The position numbers were made by a program, and so were the translations under genes. Below, in pieces: positions 1 through 6,538 of a DNA stretch of 10,996 bases. Where the stretch lies: the NCBI GenBank assembly GCA_905235755.1, contig CAJONA010000027.1, positions 1-10,996 on the forward strand. The letters are read 5' to 3'. Positions within the stretch are counted from its first letter, which is position 1. Each line of letters starts with the position of its first letter. The DNA is from an uncultured Clostridia bacterium (lineage in GTDB: Bacteria > Bacillota > Clostridia > Oscillospirales > CAG-272). The notes under the pieces were generated by a model. It ran no database searches. It was given only the letters and a program-made list of their open reading frames with translations, and was not told the DNA's origin.

Positions 1-803
1 GGTATCACCTGCTGATACGTTCCGGACAAATTCCAGCGGAATTTGACAGACGCTATGCCGTATTGCGACTCGGTGAGGTTCATTCCCTCTGCGCCCGCTT
101 CGAGCGCCGCGCCGATCGCACACGTCTGGCTTTCGGGATATACTGTCGACGAGTATATCGCCGACGGACCGCCGACGGCGTACACGACGTCGCTTGCGGC
201 GAAAACGCACAGCCCGAGCGGATTTTCTTCGCTTGCGGAAGCGGCTCTGACCGATACTGCGCCGACGGCTCTGCCGTTTTCGGCAAGTATCTTCACTATT
301 CTGTGCCCGTTGAGGACTGTTATGTTTTTCTTTATAACGGCTTTTTCGAGCGCTTCCGTCATGAGTTTTGAGGTGAGCGGGCCGCACGACGACGCGCGGC
401 GGCGCGTGTCGTGATCCGTTCTGTATCCGACGAACTCGCCGTACTCGTTAAAAGGAAACGGCACGCCGCAGCTTACGAGCTTGAAAAAGCATTTTTGCGA
501 ATATGCCGCTTCTATCAGCGCCATATCGCCGTGCATACTTCCGCCGTCGAACAGCGTTTTCGCCATATCGAGTACGGAGTCGGCTTCGCCGCCCGACGTC
601 GACACCTTGTAGTACGTCTGCTTGTCGCTGCCCGTGTTGCGCGACGTTCCCATCGCGCGCCCCTCGGTGATGACGGCAATATTCGTCTTGCCGAGCGAGT
701 ACAGCTCGTCCGCGGCGTTATATCCCGCCGCGCCGCTGCCTATAACTATCGCGTCGTATTCAAAAAGCGGTATGGTTTTGCCGTCAATAATTATATTTTT
801 CAT
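1..803 (-). CDS. FAD-dependent oxidoreductase, fumarate reductase/succinate dehydrogenase flavoprotein-like (3' part missing)
   Basis: The reading frame opens with ATG at 803 and is still open at the window edge, so only the first 267 residues are seen. A short lead-in is followed by a dinucleotide-binding fold at residues 16-34 with the FAD-binding glycine motif GSGAAG (22-27). Next comes MGTSRNTGSDKQTYYKV (51-67), resembling the segment after the first FAD contact in the fumarate reductase/aspartate oxidase superfamily, then an R-T-D-H-D-T-R-R stretch (128-135) and a second dinucleotide-side segment VVYAVGGPSAIY. Family members use bound FAD to oxidise or reduce a C-C bond of a small acid or related substrate. 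The start overlaps the preceding dehydrogenase stop by one base (TGATG), with a GGAG six bases upstream inside that gene, so translation is probably coupled. It is the last visible gene of the redox operon. The substrate cannot be told; the missing C-terminal part holds residues needed to judge activity. Confidence 0.85.
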   Translation of the reverse strand, partial: MKNIIIDGKTIPLFEYDAIVIGSGAAGYNAADELYSLGKTNIAVITEGRAMGTSRNTGSDKQTYYKVSTSGGEADSVLDMAKTLFDGGSMHGDMALIEAAYSQKCFFKLVSCGVPFPFNEYGEFVGYRTDHDTRRRASSCGPLTSKLMTEALEKAVIKKNITVLNGHRIVKILAENGRAVGAVSVRAASASEENPLGLCVFAASDVVYAVGGPSAIYSSTVYPESQTCAIGAALEAGAEGMNLTESQYGIASVKFRWNLSGTYQQVI

Positions 804-1561
804 CACAATCTCCGAATGTGGAAGCCGCCGTCGACGTTTATGACTTCGCCCGTAGAATATCCGAGCGCGCCGTCGGCAAGCATTGTCACCGCTTTTGCGA
901 CGTCGTCGGGCTTACCCATACGAGAAATGGGCAGAAGTCCGCCGTCGATCATCGCCGTGTATTTGTCTTTGACGACGGCTGTCATATCTGTTTCGATTAT
1001 GCCGGGGCGCACCTCATAAACGCCTATCCCGTACTGCGCGAGCCTGTCCGCGAACAGCGTCGTCACCATCGAAAGCCCCGCTTTCGATATGCAGTATTCG
1101 CCGCGGCTTACGCTCGACGTATACGCCGACATCGACGTTATATTTATTATCGCGGTGCCGAAACCGCCGTCTATCATCTTGTTTGCCGCGTACTGCGTCA
1201 AAAAGAACGTTCCTTTGAGGTTTGTTTCGAGGAGCGCGTCCATGCTTTCCTCGCTCATTTGAAGGATGTCGCGGCGCTCTTTCGGAGCGATGCCCGCGTT
1301 GTTGACGAGCACGTCGATTTTGCCTGACTTTTCGATGACGGCGTCGACTATCCTGCGTCTGTCCGCGTCCGACGATATGTCGGCGGAAATATAGAAAGAC
1401 GACGGCGAATACGCAGAAAGCTCTTTTATCAGCGACGCGGCGTTTTCATTGTCGGCGCCGGAGCGCGCCACAGCCGCGACGGCATATCCGTCCTTTGCGA
1501 GGGCGACGGCAATCGCCCGCCCTATCCCGCGCGCCGCGCCGGTCACTACTGCCGTTTTCAT
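803..1561 (-). CDS. Short-chain dehydrogenase/reductase (SDR, FabG-like)
   Basis: A complete classical SDR of 252 residues, the usual family length. The NAD(P)-binding motif TGAARGIG is at residues 7-14 and the structural NNAG at 87-90. The catalytic set is Asn114, Ser143, Tyr156 and Lys160 (YCISK). The PGIIETDM segment (187-194) and the C-terminal STGEVINVDGG are also typical. The fold reversibly interconverts a hydroxyl and a ketone using NAD(P)H. FabG-type fatty acid synthesis is possible by similarity, but the gene lies among redox enzymes rather than fab genes, so a catabolic or co-metabolic carbonyl reductase is more likely (inference). The start is ATG with GAGG seven bases upstream; it begins 9 bases after the flavin oxidoreductase stop, and its own stop overlaps the next gene start. 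No Arg or Asp clearly marks NADP versus NAD preference. Confidence 0.93.
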   Translation of the reverse strand: MKTAVVTGAARGIGRAIAVALAKDGYAVAAVARSGADNENAASLIKELSAYSPSSFYISADISSDADRRRIVDAVIEKSGKIDVLVNNAGIAPKERRDILQMSEESMDALLETNLKGTFFLTQYAANKMIDGGFGTAIINITSMSAYTSSVSRGEYCISKAGLSMVTTLFADRLAQYGIGVYEVRPGIIETDMTAVVKDKYTAMIDGGLLPISRMGKPDDVAKAVTMLADGALGYSTGEVINVDGGFHIRRL

Positions 1562-1570
1562 ATCATTTCC

Positions 1571-2911
1571 TCACTTTCCCATAACGATCTTTCTGTATAT
1601 CGGAAGGTATATCTCCTGATCTCTTATCGGGCAGCCGGTGACGCTGCCGTGGCGCATAAGTTCGGTGCATTTTGAGCACGTGATGCACGTCTTGCCGGCG
1701 TCGAATTTGCCCGCTATCATATCTTTGGCGAACGTGTCGTAGGCGAAAGCCATCCTGCCGAAACCTGCCATGTCCGCGTAGCCTTTGTCGAGCGCCCCCG
1801 CCGCGGCGTATTGCGCGAACTCGCGCAGATAACTGTATCCCGTGCCTATGACTGTCAGCGACGGCAGCGCCGTTTTGATCTGCCGCGCCGATGTAAGCAG
1901 TCTTTCGACGCCTTTGAGCGGCGGCTCGTCTGCGACGTATCCGCCCTTGTTGTACGGGCGGTTTATGTGCGGCGCGATGTACGGTGAGCCCATCGTCATA
2001 TCGATAAGCGACAGCCCGTAATCGCGCATAAGCTCGCCGAGAAGCGTTTGCGCCTCCGTGAGATCGGGGACCGACGCGTCGTTTTTGTTCGTTCCGTATC
2101 CGTACGGATAGGGAAGCATATCGGAAACGCCGAAGCGCGACGCGAGTATTTTATCGGCGGGGAGCACCGTTTTTACCGCGATGAATATGTCTTTTATCAG
2201 CCGCGTGCGGTTTTCGTATGAGCCGCCGTATTTGCCGTCTCTCAAAAACGATGAGAGCGCTTCGCTGAGCAGATACTGGTGGCATATCTTTATGTCTACG
2301 CCGTCAAACCCCGCTTTGATTGCGAGCGCCGCCGCCTTTGCATAATACGCGTGAAGCTGATCGAGATAGTAGTCGGAAACCGGCGGCGTGCCCTTGTCCT
2401 GCGGGCGCACCTTTTCTATCTCGGGGTTGACCTGCATGATTATCGGGTGCGGCGTGTTCGAATTGTGAGAAAAACGTCCCGAATGCGTGAGCTGCGCTAT
2501 TATCGGCGCGTCCGTGATCTTTTTGAAGTCGGCTACGAGCGCGGCGTAATCGCCGACGTTTTCTTCCGTTATCATAAGTTGATGATCGGACGTGCGTCCC
2601 TCGGGAACGACGGCGATCGCCTCGCTCCAAACGAGCGCCGCGCCCGACGACGCGAAACGCATATATCTGCGGTGCGAAAGTTCCGTCGGAGTGCCGTTTT
2701 CGTCCCCGTCAAAGCCCTCCATCGGGTGAACGGAGAGCGAGTTTGAAAGCGTGTACGTCTTTGCCGCCGTCTTTATTTCAACCTTTTTGCCAAGCGGCGA
2801 AATGTCGCGTGAGAGCGGTATGTCGTAGCCGTTTTTCTCTATTATATTTTCGAGCTGACCGAGAGAGCGAAAGTTATATGTGTTCTTATCTTTTTTTTCG
2901 TATGCAAACAT
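1571..2911 (-). CDS. NADH:flavin oxidoreductase, old yellow enzyme type, stand-alone TIM barrel with Cys-rich tail
   Basis: A 446-residue protein of the OYE/2,4-dienoyl-CoA reductase superfamily, whose members use FMN to reduce activated C=C bonds. FMN barrel signatures are visible: the QLTHSGR strand (140-146), GFDGVDIKICHQYLLSEALS (201-220) and GKYGGSYENR near 227-235. Near the C-terminus four cysteines (409, 412, 415, 427) are spaced CX2CX2CX11C, close to the 4Fe-4S ligand pattern of dienoyl-CoA reductases. The protein ends about there, so the C-terminal FAD/NADH domain of the roughly 650-residue enzymes is absent and electrons would have to come from a partner. The position held by the first active-site His in OYE (HxxN or HxxH) is Lys208 here, with His211 at the second site. 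Start: ATG with AAGGTG five bases upstream, 9 bases after the preceding gene. Substrate unknown. Confidence 0.9.
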   Translation of the reverse strand: MFAYEKKDKNTYNFRSLGQLENIIEKNGYDIPLSRDISPLGKKVEIKTAAKTYTLSNSLSVHPMEGFDGDENGTPTELSHRRYMRFASSGAALVWSEAIAVVPEGRTSDHQLMITEENVGDYAALVADFKKITDAPIIAQLTHSGRFSHNSNTPHPIIMQVNPEIEKVRPQDKGTPPVSDYYLDQLHAYYAKAAALAIKAGFDGVDIKICHQYLLSEALSSFLRDGKYGGSYENRTRLIKDIFIAVKTVLPADKILASRFGVSDMLPYPYGYGTNKNDASVPDLTEAQTLLGELMRDYGLSLIDMTMGSPYIAPHINRPYNKGGYVADEPPLKGVERLLTSARQIKTALPSLTVIGTGYSYLREFAQYAAAGALDKGYADMAGFGRMAFAYDTFAKDMIAGKFDAGKTCITCSKCTELMRHGSVTGCPIRDQEIYLPIYRKIVMGK

Positions 2912-2920
2912 TTTTTCACC

Positions 2921-3916
2921 TTATGCCATAGTTGACAGCATTTTTTCCGTTACTTCGTATTTTGCGGGCAAGCCCGACGCAAACGCCTTATATTCGTCGT
3001 ACATATACTCTGCGAGGCGGTAGCACTCGTTGCCGGTGCTTCCCGCGATGTGCGGCGTCAGGAACACATTGTCCATATTATACAGTTCGCTGTTTTCCTC
3101 GGGCGGCTCTACGGGATCTGTAACGTCGAGGAGCGCCGTCCTCGTCGGGACCTCTTTGAGTGCCGCTATCATGTCCGCTTCGACGACCTGAGCGCCGCGC
3201 CCCGTGTTTATAAAGACGGCGTACTGTCCCATTTTGTCGAAATGCGTCTTGTTTATCATGCCTTTTGTCTCTTCTTTATTGGCAATGTGATTCGATATGA
3301 CGTTGCAATTTTCAAATATGTAATCGAGGCTTGCCTTTTTCACGCCGAGATGCGCCGCCGCGTCGTCCGTTAAAAACGGATCGTACACGTAAACATCAAG
3401 GTCGGTGCTTTTGAGGCGTTCTATGACGCCTCGTCCTATCATGCCCGCGCCGAGCAGTCCGACTTTCGTGCCGAAGTTGCCCGGATAGTTGCGCTGCGGA
3501 TCATCGTTTGACCATTCGGAGCGGCGTTTCACGCGGCGCGTGAAAAAGCCTTTGTTTGCGAGGATTATCTCCGACGCGGCTATCTCCGCGACGGGCACTC
3601 CGTTTGCCGCCCACGCGCTGAAAACGCGCACGCCGCTCTCGATGAACGGTCGCGCGAAATACTGCACCGTTCCCGCCGCATAGAATACGGCTTTCAGCAT
3701 CGGAAGATATGTTTTTATCTCCTCTTTTGTCAGTCTGATCATGCCCCACGTCGAGAAAATTATCTCGACGCCGCGCATATCTTCGCGCGAGATGAGCTCG
3801 TCCTTCGATACGCACTGCGGCAGCATATCAAGCTCCGCCGCGAGCTTTTTTTTGAAATTTTCGGAATACACCGCGTCGATGTTCTGCGGCCGCTCGGTCA
3901 TAATTACAGCTTTCAT
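2921..3916 (-). CDS. D-isomer-specific 2-hydroxyacid dehydrogenase family protein
   Basis: A full-length member (331 residues) of the NAD-dependent D-2-hydroxyacid dehydrogenase family, which interconverts 2-keto acids and D-2-hydroxy acids in the cytoplasm. The Rossmann motif GLLGAGMIG is at residues 153-161 and the acidic residue after the second strand sits in YVYDPF (177-181). The catalytic triad region is clear: Arg240 in NTGRGA, a Glu in DVTDPVEPP (Glu270, one residue later than in the more common DVTDPEP spelling), and His289 in TPHIAGS. The ATG start has GGAGG five bases upstream. It is the first gene of the tight redox run, starting 37 bases after the glycosylase stop. The exact keto acid cannot be predicted; phosphoglycerate dehydrogenase, phenyllactate or lactate dehydrogenases share this fold, and the atypical N-terminal domain (1-110) does not single one out. 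Confidence 0.9.
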   Translation of the reverse strand: MKAVIMTERPQNIDAVYSENFKKKLAAELDMLPQCVSKDELISREDMRGVEIIFSTWGMIRLTKEEIKTYLPMLKAVFYAAGTVQYFARPFIESGVRVFSAWAANGVPVAEIAASEIILANKGFFTRRVKRRSEWSNDDPQRNYPGNFGTKVGLLGAGMIGRGVIERLKSTDLDVYVYDPFLTDDAAAHLGVKKASLDYIFENCNVISNHIANKEETKGMINKTHFDKMGQYAVFINTGRGAQVVEADMIAALKEVPTRTALLDVTDPVEPPEENSELYNMDNVFLTPHIAGSTGNECYRLAEYMYDEYKAFASGLPAKYEVTEKMLSTMA

Positions 3917-3938
3917 TTTTGCCTCCGTGTTTATATAT

Positions 3939-3965
3939 GGCGGCGTGCCGCCGCTATTTTGTCAA
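3939..3965 (-). promoter_or_regulatory. TTGACA box followed by a perfect GC-rich inverted repeat, upstream of the redox operon
   Basis: On the minus strand an exact TTGACA (3965-3960) lies in the last codons of the glycosylase gene. Fourteen bases carry a perfect dyad, GGCGGC-AC-GCCGCC (3952-3939), after which comes ATATATAAA. The best -10-like match (TATATA or TATAAA) is 22-24 bases from TTGACA, too far for a normal sigma-A promoter. The dyad may be an operator within an over-long spacer, or just an RNA hairpin between two co-transcribed genes. There is no T-run after it, so it is not a standard terminator. Function is inferred. Confidence 0.35.
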
Positions 3966-4511
3966 GAAGTCATATCTCTTTTTTATTTCGATCATATCTA
4001 TCAGCATATCTTCTCTTTTGCTCGGATCTCGCAGCAGCGCCGACGGATGATACACGGCGCACATTTGAAAACCGCCTTTGTCGTACCATTTTCCGTGGTC
4101 GCGCGTTATTTTGAAGTCGGCGTCTATCAGCCTCATCGCCGCGATGCGCCCGAGACACACGATCATTTTCGGCGATATCGCCTTCACCTGCTCGCGCAAG
4201 TACGCAATGCACGCGTCCTCCTCCGCGGGGAGCGGATCACGGTTGTGCGGCGGGCGGCATTTGAGAATGTTTGCTATGTATACGTCGCTGCGTTTTATCC
4301 CTACGGATATCAGATATTTGTCAAAAAGCTGCCCCGCCGCGCCGACGAACGGTATTCCCGTCTTGTCCTCGTTTTCGCCCGGCGCTTCGCCGACGAACAT
4401 CAGCGCGGCGCGCTCGTTTCCCGTGCCGAAAACTATATTCGTGCGCGTTTTACCCAGCTCGCATCTGACGCAATTATCACATTCCGACCGTATCTTTTCA
4501 AGATTTTCCAC
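3954..4511 (-). CDS. Type-4 uracil-DNA glycosylase (4Fe-4S)
   Basis: A base-excision repair enzyme that removes uracil from DNA. At 185 residues it has the family length. Four cysteines at 14, 17, 85 and 101 fall where I recall the iron-sulfur ligands of the Thermotoga maritima family-4 enzyme, in the same local contexts (CVRCEL, LKCRPP, EEDAC). The active-site motif GEAPGENEDKTGIPFVG (41-57) and the second motif around VYHPSALLR (153-161, His155) are intact, as is the NILKCRPPHNR uracil-pocket loop. The start is GTG at 4511; TGA and TAA codons lie in frame just upstream, so no earlier start exists, and the ribosome site is weak. It starts about 20 bases downstream of the mecA terminator and has its own probable promoter there. 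A role linked to the redox genes behind it is not obvious; read-through or a chance neighbour is likely. Confidence 0.95.
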   Translation of the reverse strand: MENLEKIRSECDNCVRCELGKTRTNIVFGTGNERAALMFVGEAPGENEDKTGIPFVGAAGQLFDKYLISVGIKRSDVYIANILKCRPPHNRDPLPAEEDACIAYLREQVKAISPKMIVCLGRIAAMRLIDADFKITRDHGKWYDKGGFQMCAVYHPSALLRDPSKREDMLIDMIEIKKRYDFLTK

Positions 4512-4528
4512 GGCTCTACCGCCTTATC

Positions 4529-4563
4529 AAAAAAGTGTGCAAAGCCGATGGCTCCGCACACTT
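4529..4563 (-). terminator. Intrinsic terminator of the mecA-like gene
   Basis: Read on the minus strand, AAGTGTGC (4563-4556) pairs perfectly with GCACACTT (4540-4533). Inside is a second stem, AGCC/GGCT, with a 3-base loop. The outer stem runs directly into four more T (4532-4529), making a six-T run. It lies 37 bases after the stop of the mecA-like gene. The 5' arm coincides with the expected start point of the promoter described next. Confidence 0.85.
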
Positions 4564-4592
4564 ATAATATTATATATTTTAATTTATGTCAA
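4564..4592 (-). promoter_or_regulatory. Sigma-A-type promoter for the glycosylase (and perhaps redox operon)
   Basis: On the minus strand an exact TTGACA (4592-4587) is separated by 17 bases from TATTAT (4569-4564), five of six matches to the -10 consensus. The spacer is almost pure A/T. Expected transcription start is about 4557, inside the 5' arm of the mecA terminator. The -35 box begins 8 bases after the mecA-like stop codon. Confidence 0.75.
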
Positions 4593-4599
4593 GACGTTA

Positions 4600-5217
4600 T
4601 CAGCAATTTTCGGCGATGATTTTGACCGCGTTCTTGTCGCAGATACATCTGAAATGCTCTTTTATGTATGAATCGGCGCATATATAATCGCACTTTTGCC
4701 CGAATTCCGAAAGGAACGAAAACGTTTTCAGCAGTCGTGATGACGTTGGCTTCGGCGCGTCGCTTATTATCAGAAAATACTTGCCGCGCTCGCCCGGCTC
4801 GAAATACGCGAGGCTCTCGCCGCAAAATTCCTTGGCGAAAAGCTGTTTGCACGCGCATACAAGGTCGTCGAGGCTGTCAAAAGCATATGAGACGGTCTCG
4901 ATGCGCTCCGTTTTTTCAGGCGATATTCTATAATTTTCTTTTGTGTATCCCATACTGTCGCCTCCGCTTGAAAGATTTGTTTTTTTTACAAAAAGCTCGC
5001 AGCCGCCGTCCTTCGACTCGAGCATCCTGATCTCGACTTTGCCGCCCGATGCGTCAAAGCCCATCTCGCTTTTTGCTTTGTCGAGTACCTGACGAATGAC
5101 GCGGCGCGTCGCGCTGTTGCGGTAATCCATGACGTCGCATGATATGTTGTACATTTTCATATCGGCATATGTCAACTGTATTTTTATGCTTTCGCTGTCA
5201 ATAGGTATAATTTCCAT
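4600..5217 (-). CDS. mecA: MecA-like adaptor protein for ClpC
   Basis: A 205-residue protein whose opening MEIIPIDSESIKIQLTYAD closely follows the N-terminal domain of Bacillus MecA/YpbH (MEIE-I-x-x-x-TIK-x-x-x-TYxDL). Family members bind substrates with the N-terminal domain and hand them to the ClpC unfoldase through a C-terminal alpha/beta domain, controlling turnover of regulators in the cytoplasm. An acidic/charged linker region (about 80-115) separates the two parts, and the C-terminal half shows the expected alternation (FDSLDDLVCACKQL; KYFLIISD) seen in the ClpC-binding domain. Five or more cysteines in that half are unusual for MecA. The start is ATG with GGAG seven bases upstream. 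It stands alone, divergent from the tagO-like gene, with its own terminator. The C-terminal match is from pattern only, so a MecA-family adaptor of different specificity is possible. Confidence 0.72.
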   Translation of the reverse strand: MEIIPIDSESIKIQLTYADMKMYNISCDVMDYRNSATRRVIRQVLDKAKSEMGFDASGGKVEIRMLESKDGGCELFVKKTNLSSGGDSMGYTKENYRISPEKTERIETVSYAFDSLDDLVCACKQLFAKEFCGESLAYFEPGERGKYFLIISDAPKPTSSRLLKTFSFLSEFGQKCDYICADSYIKEHFRCICDKNAVKIIAENC

Positions 5218-5250
5218 ACCGTTTCTCCGAAATTAAGATCGTATATGGAC

Positions 5251-5256
5251 ATTATA
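5251..5256 (-). promoter_or_regulatory. Probable -10 box for the mecA-like gene
   Basis: An exact TATAAT on the minus strand, 33 bases upstream of the start codon, would give a leader of about 27 bases. No acceptable -35 box is found 16-18 bases upstream, so the promoter may need an activator or another sigma factor. Confidence 0.35.
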
Positions 5257-5322
5257 GTACACATTTTCAAAAAAAGATAGTCATAAATTTTTGGAAGTTT
5301 TCCGCCTTTTTAAAAATAACTC

Positions 5323-5350
5323 TTGAAATAGAAAAGATTTATGGTATCAT
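5323..5350 (+). promoter_or_regulatory. Promoter of the tagO-like operon
   Basis: TTGAAA (5323-5328), 16 bases, then TATCAT (5345-5350) preceded by the extended -10 dinucleotide TG at 5342-5343. An exact TATAAT overlaps at 5350-5355 but its spacing to TTGAAA is too long. Expected start is near 5357, giving a leader of about 57 bases that holds a 10-base direct repeat. Confidence 0.6.
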
Positions 5351-5374
5351 ATAATTGTGTAATTGCAATAATAT

Positions 5375-5394
5375 TTTCGGCGCATTTCGGCGCA
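5375..5394 (+). repeat. Two adjacent copies of TTTCGGCGCA in the tagO leader
   Basis: Perfect 10-base tandem duplication (5375-5384 and 5385-5394) in the predicted 5' untranslated region, 19 bases before the start codon. It may be a recent slip duplication or a pair of binding sites; nothing else supports a function. Confidence 0.6.
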
Positions 5395-5413
5395 GGCATT
5401 TTTCGGAGCGGTT

Positions 5414-6538
5414 ATGTTTGATGATGTGAATTTGTTGATCACGGACTTTATATATGTCGCGGTCATTTTGATCGGGGCATTTTTGTCGTGCGCGCTGACT
5501 CCGCTCATGCGCCGCTGCGCCGTCAAAGTCGGCGCCATGGACAAGCCGGACGGGAAACGCAAACTGCAAAAAGAGCCGGTTCCGTATTTCGGCGGCGTGG
5601 CGATAGTGGCGTCGTTCATCGCGGTCGGCACTGTGACGCTTGCTATACTCGGCGAGCTTACGCGAAATTACATCATCATCGCTGTCGGTACTCTTTTGAT
5701 GATGATAACCGGCGTTATCGACGACTTGTTCGATATGAAGTCTTTCGTCAAATTTTTCATCCAGGTGGCCGTCGCGCTGGCGACTGTGCTGCTCGGCGGA
5801 GCTATCGAATACGTATATATTTTCGGCCATTATATTCGGTTCGGCGTTTTCTCCGTGCCGCTCACCGTCTTGTGGATAGTGCTCGTCATAAATTCTCTCA
5901 ATATGATGGACGGGCTCGACGGACTCGCCTGCGGCATATCGTCGTTTGCGCTCATGGCGCTCTTTATCTCCGCGCTCGTGAACGGCGACGTCGTCAGCGC
6001 CGTTATATGCAGCGCGCTTTGCGGCGCGGCGCTCGGATTTTTGCCGTATAACCTCACTCCCGCATCGATATTTATGGGCGACGCGGGGGCGATGTCACTC
6101 GGATATGTCATGGCGACGGTGTCCGTGCTCGGCTTCTTTAAAGGACAGGCGTTTTTATCTGTCATCATCCCAGCCATAGTCCTCGCGCTTCCCGTCACGG
6201 ACGCGGTAAGACTGTTCTTTGTCAGGATATCAAAGGGGCGCAACCCGTTCTCGTCGGATCGCCTTCATATACATCATATCCTCGTCGATATGGGCTTTTC
6301 GCCGCGCACGGCGGTGCTTATATTGTATCTGCTCTCATCGCTGTTCAGCATTGCGGCGATAATTTATATAAAATCACACGTCATCGCCATAGTGATCATC
6401 GCCGTCGCGCTGGCGGCGCTCATTTCGATAAGGTTTATTCCGAAGATAATAAAGAAAAGTTCGAATAAAGCGGCGCAAGACGCGCCGGAAAATGACGACG
6501 CTTTGTCGAGCGGCGACGGGAAAGGGGAGAGCGTATGA
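5414..6538 (+). CDS. tagO: Polyprenyl-phosphate sugar-1-phosphate transferase (TagO/WecA type)
   Basis: A polytopic inner-membrane enzyme of the MraY/WecA family (374 residues) that transfers a sugar-1-phosphate, typically GlcNAc-1-phosphate from UDP-GlcNAc, to undecaprenyl phosphate, the first step of wall teichoic acid or other surface glycan assembly. The conserved cytosolic-loop residues are all there: DKPDGKRK (43-50) with PYFGG (57-61), the Mg-binding DD pair (103-104), NMMDGLDG (163-170), FMGDAG (220-225) and the HIHH motif (285-288), which points to WecA/TagO rather than MraY. About ten hydrophobic segments alternate with these loops. The C-terminal 35 residues are a polar, acidic tail. 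The start has GGAG a few bases upstream (TTTTTCGGAGCGGTT then ATG). It overlaps the next gene by 4 bases (ATGA). Other glycan genes are not seen nearby, so which polymer it serves is unknown. Confidence 0.9.
   Translation: MFDDVNLLITDFIYVAVILIGAFLSCALTPLMRRCAVKVGAMDKPDGKRKLQKEPVPYFGGVAIVASFIAVGTVTLAILGELTRNYIIIAVGTLLMMITGVIDDLFDMKSFVKFFIQVAVALATVLLGGAIEYVYIFGHYIRFGVFSVPLTVLWIVLVINSLNMMDGLDGLACGISSFALMALFISALVNGDVVSAVICSALCGAALGFLPYNLTPASIFMGDAGAMSLGYVMATVSVLGFFKGQAFLSVIIPAIVLALPVTDAVRLFFVRISKGRNPFSSDRLHIHHILVDMGFSPRTAVLILYLLSSLFSIAAIIYIKSHVIAIVIIAVALAALISIRFIPKIIKKSSNKAAQDAPENDDALSSGDGKGESV

Noticed and set aside
63..1019. Several 60-200 residue frames on the plus strand over 1-4500
   Set aside because: They are all opposite well-supported minus-strand enzymes, have no ribosome sites and encode Arg-rich, low-complexity products.
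3939..3952. Hairpin as intrinsic terminator of the glycosylase gene
   Set aside because: The stem is GC-rich but is followed by ATATATAAAC rather than a T-run, so termination there is not supported.
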